From: Anianibacter sp965662745
Lineage (GTDB): Bacteria; Pseudomonadota; Alphaproteobacteria; Rhodobacterales; Rhodobacteraceae
DNA: 64,000 bases
Reading direction: 5' to 3'
Assembly: GCA_965662745.1 (NCBI GenBank)
Contig: CBFIJK010000006.1
Location: 1 to 64,000 of the forward strand
In this document: positions 50,767 through 59,249 of the stretch, piece by piece
How the letters are laid out: the number at the start of each line of letters is the position of its first letter
How positions within the stretch are numbered: position 1 is the stretch's first letter
The notes under the pieces: generated by a model
The model's database searches: none
Told to the model about the DNA's origin: nothing
Seen by the model: only the letters and a program-made list of their open reading frames with translations
Position numbers and translations under genes: made by a program

Positions 50767-51144
50767 ATGAGCCGCTTCGATGATGGCATGACCACCCGCC
50801 GCCGCGTGCTGGGCGATGCCCATGTGGACCGAGCCGAGGCGAAGAAAACCGCCTTTGATGAACCCTTTCAGACGCTGATCACCGAAGGCGCCTGGGGCAG
50901 CGTCTGGTCGCGCGATGCGATTAGTCCGCGCGAGCGCTCGATGCTGACCATCGCGCTTCTTGCTGCCCTCGGGAACCACGAAGAGGTCGCGATGCATATC
51001 CGCGCCACGACCAACACCGGCGCCAGCAAGGACGACGTGATGGAGGCGCTACTTCATGTCGCGATCTATGCGGGTGTGCCCCGCGCCAATCACGCAATCA
51101 AGATCGCCAAGGAGACTTACGCAGAAATGGAGGGACAGGATTGA
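50767..51144 (+). CDS. pcaC: 4-carboxymuconolactone decarboxylase
   Basis: This 125-residue AhpD-like protein decarboxylates gamma-carboxymuconolactone to the enol-lactone. It has 'FDDGMTTRRRVLGDAHVDRA', 'WGSVWSRDAISPRERSMLTI' and 'VAMHIRATTNTGASKDDVME'. There is no CxxC, as expected for a decarboxylase rather than a peroxidase. Its stop TGA overlaps the pcaH ATG. Confidence 0.96.
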   Translation: MSRFDDGMTTRRRVLGDAHVDRAEAKKTAFDEPFQTLITEGAWGSVWSRDAISPRERSMLTIALLAALGNHEEVAMHIRATTNTGASKDDVMEALLHVAIYAGVPRANHAIKIAKETYAEMEGQD

Positions 51145-51869
51145 TGGATCAGGGCCCGCTTATCCCGAGGAACCGCGCGGCGCATCCGCCCGCGTACGAC
51201 GTCGATTACAAGACCTCTGTCCCGCGCAGCCCGCGCTGGCCGCTTCTGTCGATGGACGCGACGGTCACCGAGGAAACCGGCCCTACCTTCAGCCATTCCA
51301 TCCTTGGTAAATATGACAACAATCTCATCGTGAACTACACCCAAGGCGAGCACCTTGCTGTAGGGGAACGCATTCGCGTTCACGGCCGCGTTCTCGATGA
51401 AAATGGGCGGGCCGTCCCCAATGCGCTGGTCGAGATCTGGCAGGCCAATGCGGGCGGACGGTATCGTCACGTCAAGGACACCTATTTCGCCCCGCTCGAT
51501 CCGAATTTCGGCGGCTGCGGACGCACGATCACCGACGAGAACGGCTTTTACGAGTTCATGACCATCCGTCCCGGCGCCTATCCCTGGCCAAACCGCGCCA
51601 ATGACTGGCGGCCGATGCATATCCATTTTTCCATCTTCGGCCATGCCTTCGGTCAGCGTCTCATCAGCCAGATGTATTTCCAGGGCGATCCCCTGATCGA
51701 CCTCTGCCCCATCGCCGCGACGATCAAGGACCGCAGCCAGCTTGACCGGCTCGTCGCGCCGCTCGACATGGCGCGCTCGAAGCCGATGGACTACCTTGCC
51801 TACAAGTTCGACATCGTCCTGCGCGGTCGCCGCCAGACCATGTTCGAAAACAAGCCCGAGGGGATGTGA
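51144..51869 (+). CDS. pcaH: Protocatechuate 3,4-dioxygenase beta subunit
   Basis: This 241-residue Fe(III) intradiol dioxygenase subunit opens protocatechuate to 3-carboxy-cis,cis-muconate. The two iron-binding histidines are in 'RPMHIHFSIFG', with tyrosines in the preceding part ('YPWPNRANDW', 'GRYRHVKDTYFAPLD'). The start is the ATG at 51144 overlapping the pcaC stop; a TTG one codon earlier is less likely. PcaG follows two bases later. Confidence 0.96.
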   Translation: MDQGPLIPRNRAAHPPAYDVDYKTSVPRSPRWPLLSMDATVTEETGPTFSHSILGKYDNNLIVNYTQGEHLAVGERIRVHGRVLDENGRAVPNALVEIWQANAGGRYRHVKDTYFAPLDPNFGGCGRTITDENGFYEFMTIRPGAYPWPNRANDWRPMHIHFSIFGHAFGQRLISQMYFQGDPLIDLCPIAATIKDRSQLDRLVAPLDMARSKPMDYLAYKFDIVLRGRRQTMFENKPEGM

Positions 51870-51870
51870 G

Positions 51871-52470
51871 ATGACCCAAGCATTGGACACGCTGATCGAG
51901 ACGCCTTCCCAGACGGGCGGTCCCTATGTCCATATCGGCTGCATTCCGTCATTTGCCGGGGTGAACGGTATCTACCCGCACGATCTTGGCCTTTCGCCCT
52001 TCGAGGACGGCGCAAAGGGAGAGGTCATCACCATCACCGGCGAAGTGATCGACGGCACCGGCTGGGCCCTGCGCGATGCCATGCTGGAAAGCTGGCAGGC
52101 CGATGCCAGCGGCGTCTATCCCGGCCAAGACGGCGCTGATCCCAAGGTTAGCGGCTTTTGCCGGTTCGCCGCCGACAAGGACAGCGGCAAATTCACCCTG
52201 ACCACGATCAAGCCGGGCCGCACGCGGTTTGGACAGGGCCGCGAACAGGCCCCCCATATCGCCGTCTGGATCGCGGCGCGCGGCATCAATATCGGCCTTC
52301 TGACACGCATCTATTTCGAGGATGAGGACAACGATAGCGATCCGCTCCTTGCACGGATCGAACAACGCCAGCGCGTCGAAACCCTGATCGCAAAGAAATC
52401 CGGCGATGGCGCGTATACTTTCAACATCGTGCTGCAAGGGGACAGGGAAACCGTCTTTCTCGATCTCTGA
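51871..52470 (+). CDS. pcaG: Protocatechuate 3,4-dioxygenase alpha subunit
   Basis: This 199-residue partner of PcaH has the same fold but no iron ligands. It has 'QTGGPYVHIGCIPSFAGVNG', 'GWALRDAMLESWQADASGVY', 'FTLTTIKPGRTRFGQ' and 'APHIAVWIAARGINIGLLTR'. The start at 51871 is two bases after pcaH, and its stop shares bases with the next start. Confidence 0.96.
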   Translation: MTQALDTLIETPSQTGGPYVHIGCIPSFAGVNGIYPHDLGLSPFEDGAKGEVITITGEVIDGTGWALRDAMLESWQADASGVYPGQDGADPKVSGFCRFAADKDSGKFTLTTIKPGRTRFGQGREQAPHIAVWIAARGINIGLLTRIYFEDEDNDSDPLLARIEQRQRVETLIAKKSGDGAYTFNIVLQGDRETVFLDL

Positions 52471-53180
52471 TGGCGCGCTTCGTCCTGATCCACGGCGCCT
52501 GCCATGGCGCGTTCTGCTGGCGCGACCTGATCCCCCCGCTCAGCGCGGCGGGCCATGAGGTCATCGCCATCGACTTGCCGGGCATGGGCGCCGATACGAC
52601 ACCGGTGGACGACATCGACCTTGCCGCCTATGCAAACACCGCCCTTGCCGCCTGCACCGAGCCTTCGATCCTCGTCGGCCATTCCCTCGGCGGGCTGACC
52701 ATCACCGAGGCCGCAGCGACGGATGCCTCGCACCTGCGCGGCATCGTCTATCTCGCCGCCTGGGCCCCGAAAGAAGGCGAAAGCGGCGCGAGCCTGCGCA
52801 AGACCCATGGCTGCGAGGCGCTTCAGGCCGCGACCATCCTGTCGGAGGACCGCAAGACCTTCAGCTTCCGCGAAGAGGCGCATATCCCCGTCTTCTACGC
52901 TGACTGCCCGCCGGAAACCGTGGAGTTTGTGCGCAAGGGCCTAAAGCCCCAGCCTGTGCTGCCCAGCCAGGCCCTGGCCAAATCCCTGCCCAAAGACCTG
53001 CCGAAACATTACATCCGCTGCACCGGCGACATGGCGATCCCCCATGCCGCACAACTCGCCATGACCGCCGATTGGCCCAAAGGCACCGTGCATGCGATGG
53101 ACAGCTCCCACTCGCCCTTCTTCGCCACGCCCGATAAGCTGGCGGCGCTGCTCGACCACATCGCGAAAGAGATACCATGA
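52470..53180 (+). CDS. Alpha/beta hydrolase (methylesterase-like)
   Basis: This 236-residue hydrolase resembles plant methylesterase/hydroxynitrile-lyase-type and bacterial EstC-like enzymes: 'LIHGACHGAFCWRDLIPPL', Ser72 in 'LVGHSLGGLTI', and a C-terminal 'AMDSSHSPFFATPDKLAALL' with the catalytic His. An ester or lactone substrate is likely. Being fused into the pca run (overlaps at both ends), it may release hydroxybenzoate from an ester, but this is inference. Confidence 0.85.
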   Translation: MARFVLIHGACHGAFCWRDLIPPLSAAGHEVIAIDLPGMGADTTPVDDIDLAAYANTALAACTEPSILVGHSLGGLTITEAAATDASHLRGIVYLAAWAPKEGESGASLRKTHGCEALQAATILSEDRKTFSFREEAHIPVFYADCPPETVEFVRKGLKPQPVLPSQALAKSLPKDLPKHYIRCTGDMAIPHAAQLAMTADWPKGTVHAMDSSHSPFFATPDKLAALLDHIAKEIP

Positions 53181-54010
53181 CCCAGAAGCCTTGCATCATC
53201 TGCTGCGCCATCACCGGTTCCGTGCCCCGCAAGGCCGACAATCCGGCGGTTCCCGTCACTGTGTCCCAGCAAGTCGAATCAATGCATGAAGCCTTCGAGG
53301 CGGGCGCATCGATCTGCCATGCACATGTGCGCAACGACGACGAGTCGCCAAGCTCTGACCCCGAAAAATTCGCCGCTCTCAAAGAGGGGCTCGAAAAGCA
53401 CTGCCCGGGTCTGATCATCCAGTTCTCGACCGGCGGCCGGTCGGGCGCGGGCCGCGAACGCGGCGGCATGATCCCGCTGGCGCCCGACATGGCCTCTCTC
53501 ACGGTCGGATCGAACAACTTCCCGACGCGCGTATATGAAAACTCGCCGGATCTTGTAGACTGGCTCGCCTCTGAAATGCTCCAATATGACGTGAAGCCCG
53601 AAATCGAAGCCTTCGATCTGTCGCATATCCACCAGGCCGCCAAGATGGCGGGCGACGGGCGTCTGAAGGGACCGCTTTATATCCAGTTCGTCATGGGCGT
53701 GAAGAACGCGATGCCCACCGACAAGCCCAGCTTCGATTTCTATATCGAGACCGTCAAACGCCTTGCCCCCGATGCCGAATGGTGCGCCGCAGGCATCGGC
53801 CCCAGCCAGATTGTGTTGAATGAATGGTGCGTTGCCCAGGGCGGTCATGCGCGCACGGGGCTCGAAGACAACATTCGTCTCGACAAATCAAACCTCGCGC
53901 CGTCCAACGCCGCTCTCGTCAAGCGCGTCACGGACCTTTGCGAGCAATACGAACGTCCGGTCGCAACACCCGCCCAGGCGCGAGAGATCCTCGGCCTGAA
54001 AGCTGCCTGA
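53177..54010 (+). CDS. Beta-keto acid cleavage enzyme (BKACE/Kce family)
   Basis: This 277-residue TIM-barrel Zn enzyme has 'IICCAITGSVPRKADNPAVP', the zinc pair His48/His50 in 'ASICHAHVRND', 'IIQFSTGGRSGAGRERG' and 'SLTVGSNNFPTRVYENSPD'. BKACE enzymes cleave a beta-keto acid with acetyl-CoA to acetoacetate and a CoA ester. The gene overlaps the methylesterase-like gene by four bases and pcaB by one. With no pcaIJ or pcaF in the window, 3-oxoadipate is the natural candidate substrate, giving succinyl-CoA. Confidence 0.9.
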   Translation: MTQKPCIICCAITGSVPRKADNPAVPVTVSQQVESMHEAFEAGASICHAHVRNDDESPSSDPEKFAALKEGLEKHCPGLIIQFSTGGRSGAGRERGGMIPLAPDMASLTVGSNNFPTRVYENSPDLVDWLASEMLQYDVKPEIEAFDLSHIHQAAKMAGDGRLKGPLYIQFVMGVKNAMPTDKPSFDFYIETVKRLAPDAEWCAAGIGPSQIVLNEWCVAQGGHARTGLEDNIRLDKSNLAPSNAALVKRVTDLCEQYERPVATPAQAREILGLKAA

Positions 54011-55338
54011 TGGCCGCCAGCGTCTATGACAGCGCACTCTACCGCGATCTCTTTCGTGACGACGATTGCGCCAAGCTTTTCAGCGACACGGCCGAAATCC
54101 GCGCGATGCTCATCGTCGAGGGCGCGCTGGCCAAGGCGCAAGGATCGCTCGGCCTGATCCCGGAAACGGCAGCGAAGGCGATCCACCGCGCAAGCCTTGA
54201 GGCGCAGATCGACCCCGTCGCGCTCGCGGAGGAAACCGGGCGTAGTGCTGTGCCGGTGCCTGCTCTCGTCTCGGCCTTTCGCACGGAAATCGGCGCGCCG
54301 GATCACGCGCAATACGTCCACTGGGGCGCGACATCGCAGGACATCATCGACACCGGCCTTATCCTGCGCCTGCGCCAGGTCATAGCGATCTTTGAGGCAC
54401 GCCTCGCCGCGATCCTGTCCGCGCTCGGCACGCTGGCAGACACGCATGCCGACCTGCCCATGGCTGCGCGTACCTATGGCCAGATCGCCTCCCCCACCAG
54501 CTTCGGCGCGGTCGTGGCCAGCTGGGGCCGGCCGCTTCTGCAACTGCAAGTCACCCTCCAGCCTGTGAAAGAGGCGCTTTTGTCCGTAAGCCTTTCGGGC
54601 GCGGCTGGCACGCTGTCGGCCATGGGCACTGATGGCGCAAAGGTTCGCGCCGCCCTCGCGGGGGAACTCGGCCTCGCCGATCCGGGCGCAAGCTGGCACA
54701 GCGAACGTGGCCGGATCACAGGCTTCACCTCCTGGATGACGCAGACCGCAACATCGCTCGCGAAGATGGGTGAAGACCTGATCCTCCTGACACAATCGGG
54801 CCTGCAAGAGGTCACCCTCGCAACCGCGGGCGGCTCGTCCACCATGCCGCAGAAGCAGAACCCTGTGCAGCCGACCCTGCTCTCGGCCATCGGATCGCAG
54901 ATGATCGCGCTCTCCAGTGCGATGGACACGGCCGCCATCCACCGCCAGCAACGCGACGGCGCGGCCTGGTTCATAGAATGGATGACTTTGCCGCAGATGT
55001 GCCTCGGCCTCGCGAAAGCGCTGGCGATCGCAGAGGACCTCGCCAAGGGGCTGACACCAAGGCCCGACGCCATGCGCGCCCAGATCGACGACGGCCTCGG
55101 CCTCATCTACGCCGAAGCGCTCAGCTTCGATCTGGCCAAATCCATGCCGCGCCCGGACGCGCAGGCAAAGATCAAAGCCCTCTGCAAGACCGCGCTGGCC
55201 GAAAACACCCCGCTCGCCGATCTCGCCGCGCGCGAATGGCCAGACAAGGACCTCTCCGGCTTCTTCGATCCAGCCAGCCTCCTCGGCACCGCCCCCACCG
55301 AGGCCCGCGCCTTCGCATCAGCCGCAAAGGCGCGCTGA
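54010..55338 (+). CDS. pcaB: 3-carboxy-cis,cis-muconate cycloisomerase
   Basis: This 442-residue fumarase/aspartase-superfamily enzyme makes gamma-carboxymuconolactone. The family signature is 'GGSSTMPQKQNPV'; 'YVHWGATSQDIIDTGLILRL' and 'SERGRITGFTSWM' are also seen. The ATG overlaps the BKACE stop (TGATG). It is the last gene of the tight pca run; repeat copy C follows seven bases after the stop. Confidence 0.96.
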   Translation: MAASVYDSALYRDLFRDDDCAKLFSDTAEIRAMLIVEGALAKAQGSLGLIPETAAKAIHRASLEAQIDPVALAEETGRSAVPVPALVSAFRTEIGAPDHAQYVHWGATSQDIIDTGLILRLRQVIAIFEARLAAILSALGTLADTHADLPMAARTYGQIASPTSFGAVVASWGRPLLQLQVTLQPVKEALLSVSLSGAAGTLSAMGTDGAKVRAALAGELGLADPGASWHSERGRITGFTSWMTQTATSLAKMGEDLILLTQSGLQEVTLATAGGSSTMPQKQNPVQPTLLSAIGSQMIALSSAMDTAAIHRQQRDGAAWFIEWMTLPQMCLGLAKALAIAEDLAKGLTPRPDAMRAQIDDGLGLIYAEALSFDLAKSMPRPDAQAKIKALCKTALAENTPLADLAAREWPDKDLSGFFDPASLLGTAPTEARAFASAAKAR

Positions 55339-55344
55339 CCCACC

Positions 55345-55409
55345 CTCTTTGGTGTTCCAAAATATCCGGGGGAGTCCGCGCCGCGCGCGGACGGGGGCGA
55401 AGCCCCCCA
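55345..55409 (+). repeat. TTTGGTGTT repeat, copy C, with hairpin
   Basis: It reads CTCTTTGGTGTTCCAAAATA then TCCGGGGGAG, and a GC-rich part. GGGGGC-GAA-GCCCCC follows at about 55393-55407. It starts seven bases after the pcaB stop in the same orientation. Confidence 0.65.
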
Positions 55410-55563
55410 ACCGCCGCGCAAAGCGAAGCGGCGCGCGGCGGGCATGTCTTGCGCCGCAGGCGCCCATCTTCTCGAAAAACCACACAAAACCCACCATCTC
55501 GACCCTTGCCGGATCGGCGCGCTGCGGCCACTCTCGCCGCAGCCACGACGACAGGACGATCCA

Positions 55564-56658
55564 ATGCCCACAACCCTTCGCGCCGCGGTCTGCCGCGCCT
55601 TTGCCGAGCCACTGTCCATCGAGACCGTCACCCTCGCCGACCCTGGCCCCGGAGAGGTCGAGGTCACGCTCGACGCCTGCGCGATCTGCCATTCCGATAT
55701 CTCGCTGGCCGAGGGGGGATGGGGCGGCCATCTTCCCGCGATCTACGGGCATGAAGCGGTCGGGCGGATATCGCAGCTTGGCCCTGGTGCAAAGGGCGCG
55801 GGCATCGGCGATACGGTCCTCGTCACCTTTCTTCGCAATTGCGGCACCTGCCCGTCCTGCCATGGCGGGCACCCGGCCAATTGCGAAACACCCTTCGATC
55901 GGCTCGGCCGCTTTACCGATGCGGACGGCACCCCGATCGAGCAAGGCCTTGGCTCGGGCTGTTTCGCCGAGAAGGTCGTCGTGGACACCAGCCAAATCGT
56001 GCGCATCCCGGGCGATCTGCCTGCCGCCTCCGCCTCCACGCTCGCCTGCGGCGTCATCACCGGCATCGGCGCTGTCGTGAACACCGCAGGCCTGCGTCCG
56101 GGACAATCGGCGGTGGTGATCGGCGCGGGCGGCGTTGGCCTCAGCGCCATTCAAGGCGCAAGACTGGCGGGCGCGTCCCATGTCATCGCCGTCGACATGA
56201 CCGAGGAAAAGCTTGCCATCGCACGCGAATTCGGCGCCACGGGCGGCGTTCTGGCGACCGAGGCAAAACCATGGCGGGGCGCGATGAAGATCATCGGGCG
56301 CGGCGCCGACTACGTCTTCGTCACCGTCGGGGCCATCGCGGCCTATGACACGGCGATGCGGTATCTCGCCAATCACGGCAAGATGGTCATGGTTGGCATG
56401 CCCCATTCGGGCGAGACGACAAGCTATGAGCCAGTGATCGCCGCCTTCACCGGGCAGCAGATGATCGGGTCCAAGATGGGCGACGTGGTCATTGCCCGCG
56501 ACATTCCCTGGATGATCGAGCTTTATAAGCAGGGTCGCCTGATGCTGGATGAACTTGTGTCGGCCACATGGACGCTCGACCAGATCAACGAGGCGATTGC
56601 CGACACCAAATCCGGCGGCGCGCGGCGCAATGTCATCCTGTTCGGAGACCGCTCATGA
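55564..56658 (+). CDS. Zn-dependent alcohol dehydrogenase
   Basis: This 364-residue MDR enzyme has a catalytic-zinc Cys in 'CAICHSDISLAE' and His/Glu in 'YGHEAVGRI'. A structural-zinc Cys set sits in 'CGTCPSCHGGHPANC', and the NAD loop is 'AVVIGAGGVGLSAIQGARLA'. The substrate is unknown. It overlaps the enolase-superfamily gene by four bases, so the two act in one pathway, perhaps on a sugar acid or hydroxy acid. It starts about 225 bases after pcaB, past the repeat. Confidence 0.9.
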   Translation: MPTTLRAAVCRAFAEPLSIETVTLADPGPGEVEVTLDACAICHSDISLAEGGWGGHLPAIYGHEAVGRISQLGPGAKGAGIGDTVLVTFLRNCGTCPSCHGGHPANCETPFDRLGRFTDADGTPIEQGLGSGCFAEKVVVDTSQIVRIPGDLPAASASTLACGVITGIGAVVNTAGLRPGQSAVVIGAGGVGLSAIQGARLAGASHVIAVDMTEEKLAIAREFGATGGVLATEAKPWRGAMKIIGRGADYVFVTVGAIAAYDTAMRYLANHGKMVMVGMPHSGETTSYEPVIAAFTGQQMIGSKMGDVVIARDIPWMIELYKQGRLMLDELVSATWTLDQINEAIADTKSGGARRNVILFGDRS

Positions 56659-57884
56659 AGCTTGCCGATCTCGACATCATCGTCACGGCCCCGCCTGCGC
56701 CGGGCTGGGGCGGGCGTTACTGGATCCTGGTGAAGGTGACGACTGATACCGGCATCACCGGCTGGGGAGAGGTCTATGCCGCCTCGGTTGGCCCCGATGC
56801 GATGTGCGCCGTCATCCGAGATGTCTTTGCCCGGCACATGGAAGGCACGTCGCCCGAGAACATCGAGCTGATGTTCCGCCGCGCCTATTCCTCGGGCTTC
56901 ACACAACGCCCCGATCTGACGGTCATGGGTGCGTTTTCAGGGCTAGAGATTGCGTGCTGGGATATCCTTGGCAAGGATCGCGGACGGCCCGTCTGGGCGC
57001 TTCTGGGCGGGCTGATGAACGAGCGTATCCGCGCCTATACCTATCTGTATCCGCAGGCGGACGATCCCGATTTGGGTGGATTCTGGAACGATGCGGACCG
57101 GACGGCAGAAGCGGCATCGCGCGCAGTCGCGGACGGCTGGACGGCGGTCAAGTTCGACCCCGCGGGCCCCTACACGATCCGGGGCGGGCATATGCCGTCC
57201 ATGTCCGACATCTCGCGATCCGCCCGGTTCTGCGCAGCGGTGCGCGAAGCCGTCGGCGACAGCGCCGATATTCTTTTCGGCACTCATGGCCAGTTCACAC
57301 CCGGTGGGGCGATCCGGCTGGGCCAGGCGATAGAGCCCTATCAACCGCTTTGGTTCGAAGAGCCGATTCCCCCCGACAACCCACTCGATTTCGCGCGCGT
57401 GGCGCAGGCGGTGCGCATTCCGCTTGCCACTGGCGAACGGGCGACGACGCGCGGCGAATTCGCGACCCTTTTGCGCGCAGGCGGCGTCGAGATCCTGCAA
57501 CCGGCGCTGGGACGCGCTGGCGGGATCTGGGAAGGGCGCAAGATTGCCGCGCTGGCCGAATCCTTCGGCGCGCAGGTTGCGCCGCATCTTTATGCCGGAC
57601 CTGTGGAATGGGCGGCGAACCTGCAACTGGCGGCCTCGATCCCCAATTTATTGCTGGCCGAAACCATCGCGACGCCGTTCCACGACGCACTGATCAAGGG
57701 TACGATTCGGGTCGAGGACGGGCATATTCGCGCCCCGCAAGCGCCGGGGCTGGGCATTGAGATCGACGAGGATCTGGCCCGCGCGCATCCCTATCGCGGC
57801 GATGCGTTGCATCTTTCGATGCAGGAAGAGCCGTGCAATTATGCGTCTGAGAACCGGTTCGAGGGCGGCGCCCCGCCGGACTGA
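56655..57884 (+). CDS. Enolase-superfamily mandelate racemase/dehydratase-like protein
   Basis: This 409-residue protein is of the mandelate racemase/muconate lactonizing group. The barrel metal ligands appear in 'WTAVKFDPAGPY' (Lys/Asp region), 'DILFGTHGQFTPGGAIRLGQ', 'LWFEEPIPPDNPLDFARV' and 'GERATTRGEFATLL'. 'HLYAGPVEWAANLQLA' gives a catalytic His. The pattern suits acid-sugar dehydratases. Coupled to the alcohol dehydrogenase. Confidence 0.85.
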   Translation: MKLADLDIIVTAPPAPGWGGRYWILVKVTTDTGITGWGEVYAASVGPDAMCAVIRDVFARHMEGTSPENIELMFRRAYSSGFTQRPDLTVMGAFSGLEIACWDILGKDRGRPVWALLGGLMNERIRAYTYLYPQADDPDLGGFWNDADRTAEAASRAVADGWTAVKFDPAGPYTIRGGHMPSMSDISRSARFCAAVREAVGDSADILFGTHGQFTPGGAIRLGQAIEPYQPLWFEEPIPPDNPLDFARVAQAVRIPLATGERATTRGEFATLLRAGGVEILQPALGRAGGIWEGRKIAALAESFGAQVAPHLYAGPVEWAANLQLAASIPNLLLAETIATPFHDALIKGTIRVEDGHIRAPQAPGLGIEIDEDLARAHPYRGDALHLSMQEEPCNYASENRFEGGAPPD

Positions 57885-58005
57885 CCCTGCGATTGCTGCC
57901 CGATCCGGGACAGTTAGCGGCGTTCCGTAGGGGACGTTTCCCGGTCCGGAAACGGCTGCCCTATTCTGGCCGCATTTTTGTGCAAAATTTAATCAAGGCG
58001 CAAAC

Positions 58006-58089
58006 CGTAGCACTTTCTCTACGAATAGCGTTGGTGAAGTAACGAGTCCTCCCTGACTGGACGGCCGCCACACTGGCGGCCATTTTTTT
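58006..58089 (+). ncRNA. Possible small RNA with anti-Shine-Dalgarno-like segment
   Basis: Between two genes lies a small hairpin CGTAG/CTACG (58006-58023), a single-stranded-looking TCCTCCCT (58047-58054) that could pair with Shine-Dalgarno sequences, and a strong terminator. No clear promoter is visible. It may instead be just the 3' end of the enolase-superfamily transcript. Confidence 0.35.
58063..58089 (+). terminator. Rho-independent terminator
   Basis: An eight-pair stem GGCCGCCA/TGGCGGCC with loop CAC is followed by ATTTTTTT. It lies 180 bases after the enolase-superfamily stop and just before the convergent SRAP gene. Confidence 0.92.
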
Positions 58090-58121
58090 GGCGGAACGCG
58101 TTCTTCATCGAAGACACAGGG

Positions 58122-58790
58122 TCAGGCGGCGATCGGTTCGATCAGTTCGGCGCCGCTCGCCCGGTTGGAATTCACCGCAGGATCGACCCGGTGCCAGATG
58201 AACCGATCTTCGGGCGCGGCGGTCATCAGCGTTGCCGCCCCTTTGCCTTCCTCGCCCAGCCAAAGCCCGTATTGATCCGGCGCCAATGTCACGGGCATGC
58301 GGTGATGGATGCCCGACATCGCGTCATTGGCCCCCGTCGTGACGATGGCGCAAGTGACAAGCTGGTCATCGCCCTTGTCCCAAGTTTGCCAGATGCCGGC
58401 GAAGGCGATCAATTCGCCACTTTGGGCGCGGATATACCAAGGCAATCGCTTGCCCTCGGGATCCTTGGTCCATTCATAGAAACCCGTGGCCGGAATGATG
58501 CAGCGCCGTTCGCGGCAGGCGGCGCGGAAGGCGGGCTTTTCGGCAATCGTTTCGGCCCGCGCGTTGATCAGCAAGGGACCATCGGTCGGGAATTTGTACC
58601 AATGCGGGATAAAGCCCCAGCGCATCCGCGTCAGACGGCGGGGGCCATCACCCTGTGCGGTCACCACATGGACATCCGTGGTTGGGCAGACATTGTAGCG
58701 CGGCAGGTCCGGCAGGTCGTTGTCTGGGGCGGCCTCGAACAGGCGCGCCATCTCGTCATTGGCATGCGTCAGAACGAAACGGCCGCACAT
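58122..58790 (-). CDS. SRAP (YedK/HMCES) abasic-site-binding protein
   Basis: This 222-residue SOS response-associated protein crosslinks to abasic sites in single-stranded DNA through Cys2 ('MCGRFVLTH'). The other conserved residues are Asn in 'LLINARAETI', Glu in 'TGFYEWTKD' and His in 'GIHHRMPV'. The start must be 58790 so that Cys2 follows Met1; longer frames are ruled out. It is four bases from the DUF1992 gene upstream. Confidence 0.95.
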   Translation of the reverse strand: MCGRFVLTHANDEMARLFEAAPDNDLPDLPRYNVCPTTDVHVVTAQGDGPRRLTRMRWGFIPHWYKFPTDGPLLINARAETIAEKPAFRAACRERRCIIPATGFYEWTKDPEGKRLPWYIRAQSGELIAFAGIWQTWDKGDDQLVTCAIVTTGANDAMSGIHHRMPVTLAPDQYGLWLGEEGKGAATLMTAAPEDRFIWHRVDPAVNSNRASGAELIEPIAA

Positions 58791-58794
58791 GGGA

Positions 58795-59097
58795 TCAGCG
58801 CGCCTTACGGGCGATTTCGATCCGGGCTTCAAGCATCGACATCTCGGTCACGATCCGTTTGCAATCCGGCTTGCTATCGGCGTCGCGCAGCTCTGCGCGC
58901 AGGCGCGCAAGTTCCCGGCTTAGCGTCACGAATTCCGGCGCGCTGCCGTTTTCCTTCAAAATCCGGTTAAGGACCGCGTTTTCCGGATCGTCGACTTTCG
59001 GCAAGGGCTTGCCCGCGCCCGGCAGATTGTCGAACTCACCGCGCGCCTCGGCTTCGCGGATTTTGGCAGAGATCAGGTCGATGAGCGGATGATCCAT
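58795..59097 (-). CDS. DUF1992 (DnaJ-homologue-type) protein
   Basis: This 100-residue protein has 'LIDLISAKIREAEARGEFDN' and 'LPGAGKPLPK', the DUF1992 signature (related to human DNAJC28's conserved domain, without a J domain). The role is unknown. The start at 59097 gives 'MDHPLIDLI'. It precedes SRAP on the same strand and is probably co-transcribed. Confidence 0.9.
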   Translation of the reverse strand: MDHPLIDLISAKIREAEARGEFDNLPGAGKPLPKVDDPENAVLNRILKENGSAPEFVTLSRELARLRAELRDADSKPDCKRIVTEMSMLEARIEIARKAR

Positions 59098-59249
59098 GGG
59101 CGCAAACCTGCCACAGACAGGCGGCCCGGCCAAGTTCGTGTGGCGCGGTCTTAAAGCAAATCAACCTATCCCAATGATCCTTGCATCCATTCTAAGAGCG
59201 GACATGCCGGAGCCGTTTGGCAGATTGTGTCATAAAGGAGCCACCAATA

